This document shows positions 42,527-51,952 of a stretch of 64,000 nucleotides of DNA, piece after piece; positions within the stretch are counted from its first letter, which is position 1; each line of letters opens with the position of its first letter. Under the pieces are notes generated by a model. It searched no databases and was not told the DNA's origin. It saw only the letters and a list, made by a program, of their open reading frames with translations. The position numbers and the translations under genes are program-made. This DNA comes from Nonomuraea solani (lineage in GTDB: Bacteria; Actinomycetota; Actinomycetes; Streptosporangiales; Streptosporangiaceae). The stretch lies in the NCBI RefSeq assembly GCF_900108335.1, contig NZ_FNVT01000004.1:248001-312000 (forward strand). Direction: 5' to 3'.

Positions 42527-45327
42527 GTCACCGAAGCCGAAGCCGAAGCCGAAGCCGGGGTCGGGGTCGGGTGCGGCAGTGACACCTGGACCGCGGTCAC
42601 CTTGTACTCGGGGCAGTTGGTCGCCCAGTCGGAATTCTCCGTGGTCACGACGTTCACGCCGGTCACCGGGTGGTGGAAGGTCGTGTAGACCACCCCGACC
42701 GGCATCCGCTCCGCGATCTTGACCCGGAGGCTGGTCTCGCCGACCCGGCTGGCCAGCGCCACCGTGTCGCCGTCACGGATGCCGCGCACCTCGGCGTCGT
42801 GCGGGTGCATCTCCAGCAGGTCTTCCGGATGCCAGGCGGTGTTTCCGGTACGCCGGGTCTGGGCGCCCACGTTGTACTGCGACAGGATGCGTCCCGTCGT
42901 CAGGATCAGCGGGAACTTGCGGGTGCCGCGCTCCTGGGTCGGGACGTAGTCGGTCAGCATGAACCGGCCCCTGCCGCGGACGAACCCGTCGATGTGCATG
43001 ATGGGCGTGCCCTCGGGCGCCGCGTCGTTGCACGGCCACTGGACGCTGCCGACCTGGTCGAGCTTGGTGAACGACACTCCCGCGAAGGTGGGCGTGGTCA
43101 TCGCGATCTCGTCCATGATCTGCGCGGAGTCGTCGTACTTCATCGGGTAGCCCATCGCCTGCGCGATCTCGCAGACGATCTCCCACTCGTGCTTGCCGGT
43201 CCGCGGCGCCATCACCGGGCGGACCCGGTTGATGCGGCGCTCGGCGTTGGTGAACGTGCCGTTCTTCTCCAGGAACGAGGTGCCGGGCAGGAAGACGTGC
43301 GCGTACTTGGAGGTCTCGTTGAGGAACAGGTCCTGCACGACCACCAGGTCCATCGCCGACAGGGCGGCGGTGACGTGCTTGGTGTTCGGGTCCGACTGGA
43401 CGATGTCCTCACCCTGTACGAACAGGCCCATGAACGTGCCGTCGATCGCGGCGTCGAACATGTTGGGGATGCGCAGGCCCGGTTCTGGGTGCAGCACCCG
43501 GCCCCACAGCGTCTCGAAGGTGCCGCGCACCACGTCATCGGAGATGTGCCGGTAGCCGGGCAGTTCGTGCGGGAAGGAGCCCATGTCGCACGATCCCTGT
43601 ACGTTGTTCTGCCCGCGCAGCGGGTTCACCCCGACACCGTTACGGCCGATGTTGCCGGTGGCCATGGCCAGGTTGGCCATGCCCATCACCATGGTCGAAC
43701 CCTGGCTGTGCTCGGTGACGCCCAGGCCGTACATGATGGTGGCGTTGCGCGCGCCCGCGTACAGGCGGGTCGCGGCCCGCAGCTCGGCCGCGGGAATGCC
43801 GGTGATCGACTCGACCGCCTCGGGGCTGTGCTCGGGGGCGGAGATGAACCGCTCCCACTCGGCGAAGTCCTCGCAGCGCTCGGCGACGAACTCCCGGTCC
43901 ACCAGGCCCTCGGTCACCACGACGTGGCTCATGGCGTTGATCAGCGCCACGTTGGTGCCGGGCCGCACCGGCAGGTGGTGCTCGGCCTGGACGTGCGGGG
44001 AGCGCACCAGGTCGATCTTGCGCGGGTCGGCGACGATGAGCTTGGCGCCCTGGCGCAGGCGGCGCTTGATCCGCGAGCCGAACACCGGGTGGGCGTCGGT
44101 CGGGTTCGCCCCGATGATCAGGATGACGTCGGCCTCGTCCACGGACTTGAAGTCCTGGGTGCCGGCCGAAGTGCCGTACGTCTGCTTGAGCCCGTAGCCG
44201 GTCGGCGAGTGGCAGACGCGGGCGCAGGTGTCCACGTTGTTGTTGCCGAAGGCGGCGCGCACCATCTTCTGGACGACGTACACCTCCTCGTTGGTGCACC
44301 GGGAGGAGCTGATGCCGCCGATCGCGCCGGCGCCGTGCCTGGCCTGGATGTCCAGCATGCGGCTGCCGACGTGGCCGATGGCCTCCTCCCACTCCACCTC
44401 GCGCCAGGGGTCGGTGATCCGCTCGCGCACCATCGGCTTGAGCTGACGGTCGGGGTGCGAGGCGTAGCCGAAGGCGAAGCGGCCTTTGACGCAGGAGTGT
44501 CCCTCGTTGGCCTTGCCGTCCTTGTACGGCACCATGCGAACGACCTCGTCGCCGCGCAGCTCGGCCTTGAACGAGCAGCCCACGCCACAGTAGGCGCAGG
44601 TGGTGAGCACGCTGCGGGCCGGCATGCCGAGCTCGACCACGGACCGCTCCTGCAGCGTGGACGTCGGGCAGGCCTGCACACAGGCGCCGCAGGAGACGCA
44701 GTCGGACTCCATGAACGTGCCACCGGCACCGGCGGCGACCTTCGACTCGAACCCGCGGCCCTCGATCGTCAGGGCGAACGTGCCCTGCACCTCACCACAG
44801 GCGCGCACGCAGCGCGAGCAGGCGATGCACTTGCTCGCGTCGAAGTCGAAATAGGGGTTGGTGCTGTCGGTCGGCAGGTCGAGATGGTTCTCGCCGTCGA
44901 AGCCGTAGCGGACCTGCCGCAGGCCGACCACGCCGGCCATGTCCTGCAGCTCGCAGTCGCCGTTGGCGGGACAGGTCAGGCAGTCCAGCGGGTGGTCGGA
45001 GATGTACAGCTCCATGACGCCGCGGCGCAGCTCCGCCAGCTCGGGCGTCTGGGTGCGCACCTTCATTCCCTCGGCCACCGGGGTGGTGCACGACGCCGGG
45101 GAGCCCCTGCGGCCGTCGATGTCGACCAGGCACAGGCGGCACGAGCCGAACGGCTCCAGGTTGTCGGTGGCGCACAGTTTCGGGATGTCGATGCCGCACT
45201 CGGCCGCGGCCCGCATCACCGAGGTCCCCTCCGGGACCAGCACCGTCGTGCCGTCGATCTCCACGGACACGGTCGCCTCGCCCGGGCGCGCCGGAGTGCC
45301 GTAGTCCTGCTCCTTGATCAGGCTCAT
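42523..45327 (-). CDS. fdsA: NAD-dependent formate dehydrogenase alpha subunit
   Basis: A 934-residue catalytic subunit oxidising formate to CO2. The N-terminal part carries a [2Fe-2S] domain (CGIDIPKLC, CRLC), a His/Cys cluster (HPLDCLTCPANGDCELQ) and two [4Fe-4S] ferredoxin motifs (CIACSRCVRAC, CVSCGACVQAC). A further cluster (CAYCGVGC) leads into the bis-MGD domain. The Mo ligand is a cysteine (DTCARVCHSPTGYG), not selenocysteine. The C-terminus ends in a Pro/Ala/Ser repeat tail. It overlaps fdsB and fdsD by four bases each. Confidence 0.95.
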   Translation of the reverse strand: MSLIKEQDYGTPARPGEATVSVEIDGTTVLVPEGTSVMRAAAECGIDIPKLCATDNLEPFGSCRLCLVDIDGRRGSPASCTTPVAEGMKVRTQTPELAELRRGVMELYISDHPLDCLTCPANGDCELQDMAGVVGLRQVRYGFDGENHLDLPTDSTNPYFDFDASKCIACSRCVRACGEVQGTFALTIEGRGFESKVAAGAGGTFMESDCVSCGACVQACPTSTLQERSVVELGMPARSVLTTCAYCGVGCSFKAELRGDEVVRMVPYKDGKANEGHSCVKGRFAFGYASHPDRQLKPMVRERITDPWREVEWEEAIGHVGSRMLDIQARHGAGAIGGISSSRCTNEEVYVVQKMVRAAFGNNNVDTCARVCHSPTGYGLKQTYGTSAGTQDFKSVDEADVILIIGANPTDAHPVFGSRIKRRLRQGAKLIVADPRKIDLVRSPHVQAEHHLPVRPGTNVALINAMSHVVVTEGLVDREFVAERCEDFAEWERFISAPEHSPEAVESITGIPAAELRAATRLYAGARNATIMYGLGVTEHSQGSTMVMGMANLAMATGNIGRNGVGVNPLRGQNNVQGSCDMGSFPHELPGYRHISDDVVRGTFETLWGRVLHPEPGLRIPNMFDAAIDGTFMGLFVQGEDIVQSDPNTKHVTAALSAMDLVVVQDLFLNETSKYAHVFLPGTSFLEKNGTFTNAERRINRVRPVMAPRTGKHEWEIVCEIAQAMGYPMKYDDSAQIMDEIAMTTPTFAGVSFTKLDQVGSVQWPCNDAAPEGTPIMHIDGFVRGRGRFMLTDYVPTQERGTRKFPLILTTGRILSQYNVGAQTRRTGNTAWHPEDLLEMHPHDAEVRGIRDGDTVALASRVGETSLRVKIAERMPVGVVYTTFHHPVTGVNVVTTENSDWATNCPEYKVTAVQVSLPHPTPTPASASASASVT

Positions 45328-46847
45328 GGCCGTTCCTCCGTGGTCGCTCCGAAGTCACCGGGGAAGTGGGTGAGAGCGCTGCGCACCGGCATCGGTGTCA
45401 GGCCGCCCATCGCGCAGAGGGAACCCTCGGTCATCAGGTGGCACAGGTCGTTCAGCAGCTTGAGGTTGGCGCCCCTGTTCTCGCCCGCGACGATGCGGTC
45501 GATGACCTCGACCCCGCGCACCGCGCCGATCCGGCACGGCGTGCACTTGCCGCACGACTCGGCGGCGCAGAACTCCATGGCGAACCTGGCCTGCCCCGCC
45601 ATGTCCACGGTGTCGTCGAACACCACCACGCCGCCGTGGCCCACCATCGCGCCCGCCGCGGCGAACTCCTCGTAGTCCATGGGCAGGTCGAACCGGGACG
45701 TCGGCAGGTAGGCGCCGAGCGGCCCGCCGACCTGCACGGCCCGCACCGGCCGGCCCGACCGGGTGCCGCCGCCGTACCCCTCCACCAGTTCGCCGAGGGT
45801 GATGCCGAAGGCGGTCTCGACGATGCCGCCGCGGGCGATGTTGCCGCCGAGCTGGAAGACCTGGGTGCCGCGCGAGTGGCCCACCCCGAGCTCCGCGAAC
45901 GCCTCCGCTCCGTCGGCCAGGATCATCGGCACCGAGCCCAGGGTCAGCACGTTGTTGACCACGGTGGGCTTGCCGAACAGACCCTCCAGGGCCGGGATCG
46001 GCGGTTTGGCGCGCACCATGCCGCGCTTGCCCTCCAGGCTCTCCAGCATGGAGGTCTCCTCGCCGCAGATGTACGCCCCGCCGCCGACGCGTACGAACAG
46101 GTCGAAGGCGAAGTCGTGGTCGAGGACCCGCTTGCCGAGCCAGCCCCGCGCATAGGCGGCGTCTATCGCCGCACGTAGCGTGGCCACGGCGTCGGGATAC
46201 TCGGAGCGGACGTAGATGTAGCCCTCGCTCGCCCCGACCGCCCAGGCGGCTATCGTCATCCCCTCGATGAGGGTGAACGGGTCGCCCTCCATCAGCATCC
46301 GGTCGGCGAAGGTGCCGCTGTCGCCCTCGTCGGCGTTGCAGCAGACGAACTTCGGCTCCGACGCGGCGCCGAGCACGGTCTTCCACTTGATGCCCGCGGG
46401 GAAGCCCGCGCCGCCCCGGCCGCGCAGCCCGGAGTCGGTGACCTCGGCCACGACCTGCTCGGGGGTGAGGGACAGGGCGCGTCTCAGCCCGGCGAGCCCG
46501 CCGTGGGCGGTGTAGTCGGGGGGAGAGACCGGGTCGATGACGCCGACCCGGGCGAAGGTCACCCGCGTCTGGTCGCGCAGCCAGGCGATCTCCTCGGTCG
46601 GGCCGAGGCACAGGCGGTGCGGCGCTCCGTCGAGCAGTCCCGAGGCGAGCAGGTCCTCGACGTCGTCCGGGGTCACCGGGCCGTACGCCACCCGTCCGGC
46701 CGGCGTCTCCACTTCGACCAGCGGTTCGAGCCACAACATGCCGCGGGAGCCGTTGCGCACGACACGGGTCTCCCTGGCGATTCGCTCAGCGACCTGGTCG
46801 GCCCCCACGGACCGGGCGGCGGAGTCGCGCGGGACGTAGACGGTCAC
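45324..46847 (-). CDS. fdsB: Formate dehydrogenase beta subunit (NADH-binding)
   Basis: A 507-residue NuoF-like subunit that passes electrons from the iron-sulfur chain through FMN to NAD+. The N-terminal 120 residues are a thioredoxin-like [2Fe-2S]-type domain, followed by the FMN/NADH region (GLRGRGGAGFPAGIKW; CNADEGDSGTFADR; GGGAYICGEETSM) and the [4Fe-4S] motif ESCGKCTPCRIG. The GTG at 46847 overlaps the fdsG stop (GTGA); earlier in-frame codons are an out-of-register Arg-rich stretch. Confidence 0.94.
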   Translation of the reverse strand: MTVYVPRDSAARSVGADQVAERIARETRVVRNGSRGMLWLEPLVEVETPAGRVAYGPVTPDDVEDLLASGLLDGAPHRLCLGPTEEIAWLRDQTRVTFARVGVIDPVSPPDYTAHGGLAGLRRALSLTPEQVVAEVTDSGLRGRGGAGFPAGIKWKTVLGAASEPKFVCCNADEGDSGTFADRMLMEGDPFTLIEGMTIAAWAVGASEGYIYVRSEYPDAVATLRAAIDAAYARGWLGKRVLDHDFAFDLFVRVGGGAYICGEETSMLESLEGKRGMVRAKPPIPALEGLFGKPTVVNNVLTLGSVPMILADGAEAFAELGVGHSRGTQVFQLGGNIARGGIVETAFGITLGELVEGYGGGTRSGRPVRAVQVGGPLGAYLPTSRFDLPMDYEEFAAAGAMVGHGGVVVFDDTVDMAGQARFAMEFCAAESCGKCTPCRIGAVRGVEVIDRIVAGENRGANLKLLNDLCHLMTEGSLCAMGGLTPMPVRSALTHFPGDFGATTEERP

Positions 46848-47314
46848 GTGGCGCTCTCCAGAAGGCGGTCGAGCTCCTGCGGCCCGACCCGGCCGTGCAG
46901 CCGGTCGCCGACCTGTACGGATGGGCCGGTCGCGCAGTTGCCGAGGCAGAAGACCTGTTCCAGGGTGATCGCCCCGTCCGGCGTGGTCTCCCCGAGGCCG
47001 ATGCCGAGCCGGGTCCTCGCCCGGTCGACCAGTCCGGCCGCGCCCACCGCCTGGCACGCCTCCGCCCGGCAGATCCGGACCGTCGTCCGGCCAGGAGCGG
47101 TCTGGCGGAAGTCGTGGTAGAAGGTGACGACGCCGTGCACGTCGGCCCTTGAGAGGTTCAGCTCGTCCGCCAGGATCGGGATCGCCGCCGGGTCGATATG
47201 GCCCAGATCCTCCATGAGGCTGTGCAGGATCGGCAGCAGAGGGCCTCGGTCGTCGCGGTGCCGCGCGGCGACCGAACGTACTCGATCTTCAAGAGACTGC
47301 GTCGGCGACGTCAT
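46844..47314 (-). CDS. fdsG: Formate dehydrogenase gamma subunit (NuoE-like)
   Basis: A 156-residue thioredoxin-like [2Fe-2S] subunit. The cluster ligands are in CRAEACQAVG and CLGNCATGP. N-terminal helices (LLPILHSLMEDLGHI) match NuoE. The ATG at 47314 has AAAGG seven bases upstream. First gene of the operon fdsG-fdsB-fdsA-fdsD, all joined by 4-base overlaps. Confidence 0.92.
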   Translation of the reverse strand: MTSPTQSLEDRVRSVAARHRDDRGPLLPILHSLMEDLGHIDPAAIPILADELNLSRADVHGVVTFYHDFRQTAPGRTTVRICRAEACQAVGAAGLVDRARTRLGIGLGETTPDGAITLEQVFCLGNCATGPSVQVGDRLHGRVGPQELDRLLESAT

Positions 47315-47335
47315 GACCAGCCTTTCGATCAGGAG

Positions 47336-47351
47336 CCTTGCACTTGCAAGG
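47336..47351 (-). promoter_or_regulatory. Palindrome upstream of fds operon
   Basis: CCTTGCA-CT-TGCAAGG, two 7-bp arms, lies 22 bases upstream of the fdsG start codon, a position suited to an operator. The rest of the 286-base gap (47315-47600) holds a CCCCTATAGGGG palindrome at 47437-47448 and no gene. Confidence 0.45.
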
Positions 47352-47600
47352 TCACGCATGGCCGGCGGGCATGTCCAATCACTTTCTTCTATTGCCTGAA
47401 AGTCGGCGCCTATCAACGCAGGCCGGACGGGGTGCGCCCCTATAGGGGGATATCGCCATCCCTGATCAGCCGGACGGCGGCATGGGCCCCGCAGTACTCT
47501 CTCAGCGTTTGATCTTGAAGTAAGGGCGAGCTCTGGCCACAGCAGCGACGGCCGGCGTCAAGCGCGGCCAGGGCCCGTCACAATCGGGAGGAAAACAGGA

Positions 47601-49586
47601 ATGCGAAGAACCTGGCCATTGGCGTTGGCGGCTCTCGCCGCGGCCGTCATGGGCGGCGCGACGCCGGCGAGTGGCGACGCGGTCGAATCGGCAACCCGTT
47701 CGACGACGGCAACGGCGGCGGTCTGCGGCAGCTCGTCGCTGAACGGCCCGGCCACACCGCCCACCGGCGCGGTCGTGGTCCCCGCGGGCGACAACAGCGG
47801 CGTGGACTTACGCAAGGCGAACACCACCTACTACTTCGAGACCGGCACGCACACGCTGGGCACCGGCGAGTACGCCCAGATCATGCCCGGCGACGGCGCG
47901 ACGTTCATCGGCGCGCCCGGCGCGGTGCTGAACGGGCAGGGGCTGAACAAGTACGCGTTCACTCAGAAGGCGACCGGCGTCACGATCCGGTACCTGACCA
48001 TCACCGGGTTCATCGCGCCACACGATGAGGGTGTGGTCAACCACGACTCCGGCGACGGCTGGGTCGTGGAGCACAACACGATCCGCGACAACCGCGGCGC
48101 GGGGCTGATGGCCGGGGCCACGAACAAGATCCGTGGCAACTGCCTCAAGGACAACGGGCAGTACGGCCTGAACGCCTACAAGGCCGGCAACACCATCACC
48201 GGCCTGGTCGTGGCGGACAACGAGTTCACCGGCAACAACACCGATGACTGGGAGCAGCAGGTCCCCGGGTGCGGGTGCACCGGTGGCATGAAGTTCTGGG
48301 CCGTGAACGGCGCCGACGTGACCGGCAACTGGGTCCACGGCAACCACGGGCCTGGGGTCTGGGCCGACACCAACAACAACGACTTCCTCATTGAGAACAA
48401 CCTCATCGAGGACAACGAGTCGCTCGCGATCTTCTACGAGATCAGCTACAACGTGGTGATCCGGAACAACACCATCCGCGGCAACGCCTGGAAATCAGGC
48501 GCCGAGCGGGCGACGAAGGGCGACCCGTTCCCCGAGGCGGCGATCTACCTGTCCGAGGCGGATGGTGAGCCCCGTGTGCGAGCACGGACCAGCAAGATCG
48601 AGATCACCGGCAACCGGCTGGAGAACAACTGGGGCGGGATCACCGCCTGGGCGAACGCCGACCGGTTCTGCAACAGCCCGGCCTCGACGACCGGCGACTG
48701 CACGCTGATCGTCGGGCCGACCAACACCTCACAGTGCTCGGCTCCCGCCATCGCCGGCGAGCCGCTCTACACCGACTGCCGCTGGTGGACGAAGAACGTC
48801 GACATCCACCACAACACGTTCGCCTTCGACCCCAGTGCGGTCAACGGTGGCTGCCCGACGCAGTACTGCGGGCACATGGCCCTGCTGTCCAACTGGGGCA
48901 CATATCCGGACTGGTCCCCGTACAAGGGTGCCGTGATCCAGCAGAAGATCGTCCACGGGTCGAACAACTCCTGGCACGACAACACCTACACGGGACCGTG
49001 GCAGTTCAGGGTCGCCGACATGGGCAGTCGCATCTCGCCCGGACAGTGGGCGGGCCCGCAGTACGGCCAGGACGCCCGCAGCACGTTCGACGGCGGCGCG
49101 CCCGTCCCGCCGGCGATCGCCGAGCACGACTTCGAGTCCGGTACGACGACCTCGCCCTACACCCCCTGGTACGGGGCCGGCGTGGCGCGCCAGACAGGCA
49201 ACGCGCACGGCGGCACGGGCTCGCTGCAGATGACCGGCACCCAGTCCGGTGGCAGCGCGGTGGCGCTCGACAACTTCCCCGGATACAGCGGCGTGGTCGC
49301 CGGTACGAGCTACCAGGTATCGCTGTGGTACCGGGAGGCCGTGGCGACCATGCCCGCCGTCACGTGGAATGTGCGGTGGCGCGACGAGTCCGGGACGGTG
49401 CTGCGTACCGACGCCATCTCCCTGGCCCAGAAGACCGCCTGGACCGAGGCGGCCGGCACGTTCACCGCGCCCGCGGGCGCGACCCGCGTCGACTGGACCT
49501 TCGTCTGGAACGCGAGCACCGCCGGGCCGGCTTTCCAGATCGATGATCTGGCGATCCGTCCAGGACAGGTCACGAAAAAGGCCTGA
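47601..49586 (+). CDS. Secreted right-handed beta-helix protein with C-terminal CBM-like domain
   Basis: A 661-residue exported protein. The signal peptide ends near residue 24 (ATPASG). Residues about 60-480 form a parallel beta-helix with Asn-ladder coils (VVEHNTIRDNRGAGL; IENNLIEDNES; VIRNNTIRGNA; IEITGNRLENNWGG), typical of polysaccharide lyases or pectinase-like enzymes. The last 150 residues form a beta-sandwich (SPYTPWYGAGVARQTGNAHG) resembling CBM4/9-type modules. GGGAGG precedes the ATG. A hairpin terminator follows. Substrate unknown, presumably a polysaccharide. Confidence 0.8.
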   Translation: MRRTWPLALAALAAAVMGGATPASGDAVESATRSTTATAAVCGSSSLNGPATPPTGAVVVPAGDNSGVDLRKANTTYYFETGTHTLGTGEYAQIMPGDGATFIGAPGAVLNGQGLNKYAFTQKATGVTIRYLTITGFIAPHDEGVVNHDSGDGWVVEHNTIRDNRGAGLMAGATNKIRGNCLKDNGQYGLNAYKAGNTITGLVVADNEFTGNNTDDWEQQVPGCGCTGGMKFWAVNGADVTGNWVHGNHGPGVWADTNNNDFLIENNLIEDNESLAIFYEISYNVVIRNNTIRGNAWKSGAERATKGDPFPEAAIYLSEADGEPRVRARTSKIEITGNRLENNWGGITAWANADRFCNSPASTTGDCTLIVGPTNTSQCSAPAIAGEPLYTDCRWWTKNVDIHHNTFAFDPSAVNGGCPTQYCGHMALLSNWGTYPDWSPYKGAVIQQKIVHGSNNSWHDNTYTGPWQFRVADMGSRISPGQWAGPQYGQDARSTFDGGAPVPPAIAEHDFESGTTTSPYTPWYGAGVARQTGNAHGGTGSLQMTGTQSGGSAVALDNFPGYSGVVAGTSYQVSLWYREAVATMPAVTWNVRWRDESGTVLRTDAISLAQKTAWTEAAGTFTAPAGATRVDWTFVWNASTAGPAFQIDDLAIRPGQVTKKA

Positions 49587-49599
49587 TCGCAGGTGGCAG

Positions 49600-49626
49600 G
49601 GCCGCTTCCGAGCTTCGGAGGCGGCC
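49600..49626 (+). terminator. Terminator of the beta-helix gene
   Basis: A 12-bp stem (49600-49611 with 49615-49626, one G-T pair) with a GCT loop, followed by TTG. Confidence 0.75.
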
Positions 49627-49696
49627 TTGTCCGTTCCGACGGGCATCCACCGTTCGGTGGATATCGGCGACGGCGTCCGCCGGTGATTCTCAGAGC

Positions 49697-49935
49697 ATGA
49701 CAGTGATCGAGATCAACGACCTGCGCAAGAGCTACAGAGGCGGCCAGGCGGTCGACGGCGTCTCCCTGACCGTGGAGCAAGGGGAGATCTTCGGAATCGC
49801 CGGGCCCAACGGCGCGGGAAAGACCACCACCGTGGAGTGCGCGTCAGGGCTGCGGCGGCGGGACGGCGGCACGCTGCGGGTGCTGGGGCTGGACCCGCAG
49901 CGCGATCGGCGCGAGCTGCTGCAGCGCATCGGCGT
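49697..49935 (+). pseudogene. ABC transporter ATPase, N-terminal fragment
   Basis: Encodes MTVIEINDLRKSYRGG, the Walker A GPNGAGKTT and GLRRRDGGTLRVLGLDP, ending at RELLQRIGV where the Q-loop should follow. From there the sequence is that of a different gene. Without Walker B and the signature motif it cannot be an ATPase. Confidence 0.75.
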
Positions 49936-50094
49936 GCGACCAACCGTGAGGTCGCCGCGAAGTTGTTCGTCACGGAGGCGACCGTGAAGACGCATCTCCT
50001 GCACATCTTCGGCAAGCTCGGGGTCAACGACCGGGCCGCCGCGGTCGCGGCAGGCTACGAGACGGGCCTGCTCAAGCCGGCCACCGACGCCTGA
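49936..50094 (+). pseudogene. LuxR-type regulator, C-terminal fragment
   Basis: In a different frame from the ABC fragment and directly joined to it, the sequence reads ATNREVAAKLFVTEATVKTH and LLHIFGKLGVNDRAAAVAAG, the second half of a NarL-type DNA-binding domain, to a stop. The junction looks like one deletion that removed the rest of the ATPase, a permease and kinase if present, and most of the regulator. Its last 40 bases overlap the end of the convergent ABC exporter. Confidence 0.75.
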
Positions 50095-51890
50095 TCCGGA
50101 ACGGTCTCGGCCAGGTAGCCGGACGCCTGGAGGTCGAACAGGCGGCTGTAGGTGCCGCCGACCGCCATGAGGTCCGCGTGCCGCCCGCTCTCGGTGATCA
50201 GGCCGTCCGCGAGCACGACGATGAGGTCGGCGTCGCGTACGGCGCCGAGCCGGTGGGAGATGAGCAGGCTCGTCCGGCCGGACCGGATCTCCCGCAGCCG
50301 GGAGTGCACGTCGTGCTCGGCCTCGGCGTCGAGCCCGGCGCTCGGCTCGTCCAGGATCATCAGGTCGCGGTCGGCCCGCAGGAACGCCCGCGCGATGGCG
50401 ATCCGCTGCCACTGCCCGCCCGACAGCACCACGCCTGTGCTTTCGTCGTCGCGGTCGGCCAGGCCGAAGAACATCCTGGTCAGCAGGGTGTCGTAGCCCT
50501 GCGGGAGATCGCGCAGCGTCTCGTGTACGCCGGCCCGCCGCGCCGCGTCCTCGATCCTGGGCGGGGCCGCGGACAGGTCCCCGACGGCGATGTTGTCGGC
50601 GGCACTGAAGTCGTAGTTCATGAAGTCCTGGAACACCGCCCCGATCCGGGTACGCAGCTCCGTCACCGGCACGTCGCGCAGATCGACCCCGTCCCACAGG
50701 ATCGACCCGCGTACGGGGTCGTAGAGCCGGCAGAGCAGCTTGACCAGCGTGCTCTTGCCGGATCCGTTGAGCCCCACCAGGGCGACGGAGCAGCCGTGCG
50801 GGATGAACAGGTCCACGCCGCGCAAAATCCACGGATGCTCGTCGCTGTAGCGGAACCACACGTCGCGCAACTCGATGCCGCGGCGCAGCTCGGGCAGGCG
50901 GCGCGGCGCGGCCGGCTGGGCGAGGTCCGGTTCGGCGCGCAGGACGGCCATGTAGTGCCCGAACGTCAGAAGCTGGAAATGCGTGCCCGCCGTGGCGGAC
51001 ACCGCGCCCGCCAGCGCCCCGTGCACACCCGCCAGGGCGCCGATGAGCAGGGCCACGTCCCCGACCGTGCCCTGCCCGCCGGCCACCATGACGATCACCC
51101 AGATCAGGCCGAACCCAGACACGACTGCCGACATCACCACCAGGACGCTCTGCATGACGAACTCGCGCCAGTCCATGGCCCGCTGGCCGGCGTTGGCGAG
51201 CCGCAGTTCGGCCCGGATCCGCCCGCGAAGGAACCCGCCGAGGCCGAGCAGCCGCACCTCCTTGGCCGCGCTCCCCCCGCCCAGCAGCTCCTGGTAGAAG
51301 ATCTCCCGCCGCTGGGCGGGACTGATGTCCTGCATCGTCCGCGCCCGCCGCCGCGACAGCCGCAGCTCCACGAGCAGCATCGGCAGGCCCGAGGCGAGGA
51401 CGACGACGGTGACGAGCGGGCTGATCACGGTCAGCGTGCCGAGCAGGCCGAGCCCCGTCAGGACGTTGCGTCCCACGCCCAGGACGGACTCCAGGATGCC
51501 GCCGGGCGCGGCGGCGCTCTGCTGGGCGAGCCGTAACCGGTCCAGAAAGGGCGGATCCTCGAACCGGGCCAGCCCGATCTGGCGTTCCAGGGCGGCGAAC
51601 AGCTCGTCCTTGGCCGTCAGCGCCATCCTGCGGTTCGACTCGGCCACGAGATAGCGGCTGGCCTGGGGACCGGCCGCGCTGAGCAGGCCGGCCACGGCCA
51701 GGCCGACCGCCAGCAGCCACACGTTGTGCCAGGAGCTGGGCGTCGCCAGCTCGTCCACGGTCAGTTTGGTCAGCCATACCGTCACGATCGGCGCGGCGAC
51801 ACTGACCGCCGTCAGCCCGAGATGACCGAGCAGATGGGCGGGGGCCGAACGCCGTGCCAGCGACACCGCCTGTACCAGGCCGGACATCAT
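50055..51890 (-). CDS. ABC exporter of the lanthipeptide cluster
   Basis: A 611-residue half-transporter: six membrane helices (residues about 15-310) and an ATPase domain with Walker A GLNGSGKST, Q-loop GAVFQDF, signature VLSGGQWQR, Walker B LMILDEPSAGLD and H-loop LLISHR. It lacks an N-terminal C39 peptidase, so leader removal must be done by another protease, as in most class I systems. A two-step ATG-ATG start follows AGGAAAGGGA. The adjacent secreted-peptide gene on the same strand ends 63 bases upstream behind a terminator. Confidence 0.87.
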   Translation of the reverse strand: MMSGLVQAVSLARRSAPAHLLGHLGLTAVSVAAPIVTVWLTKLTVDELATPSSWHNVWLLAVGLAVAGLLSAAGPQASRYLVAESNRRMALTAKDELFAALERQIGLARFEDPPFLDRLRLAQQSAAAPGGILESVLGVGRNVLTGLGLLGTLTVISPLVTVVVLASGLPMLLVELRLSRRRARTMQDISPAQRREIFYQELLGGGSAAKEVRLLGLGGFLRGRIRAELRLANAGQRAMDWREFVMQSVLVVMSAVVSGFGLIWVIVMVAGGQGTVGDVALLIGALAGVHGALAGAVSATAGTHFQLLTFGHYMAVLRAEPDLAQPAAPRRLPELRRGIELRDVWFRYSDEHPWILRGVDLFIPHGCSVALVGLNGSGKSTLVKLLCRLYDPVRGSILWDGVDLRDVPVTELRTRIGAVFQDFMNYDFSAADNIAVGDLSAAPPRIEDAARRAGVHETLRDLPQGYDTLLTRMFFGLADRDDESTGVVLSGGQWQRIAIARAFLRADRDLMILDEPSAGLDAEAEHDVHSRLREIRSGRTSLLISHRLGAVRDADLIVVLADGLITESGRHADLMAVGGTYSRLFDLQASGYLAETVPDQASVAGLSRPVS

Positions 51891-51919
51891 CGAGGCCGAT
51901 CCCTTTCCTCAGAGCCGGT

Positions 51920-51942
51920 GAGGCCCCGCCGGGCGGGGCCTC
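51920..51942 (-). terminator. Hairpin between small-peptide gene and ABC exporter
   Basis: GAGGCCCCG / CGGGGCCTC, a 9-bp stem (up to 11 bp if the loop closes to one base), 11 bases after the stop of the small secreted peptide. Confidence 0.7.
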
Positions 51943-51952
51943 GGTGGACGGG

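Noticed and set aside
42670..45675. A 1001-codon plus-strand frame antisense to fdsA
   Set aside because: Antisense shadow of the formate dehydrogenase gene; no motif and no ribosome binding site.
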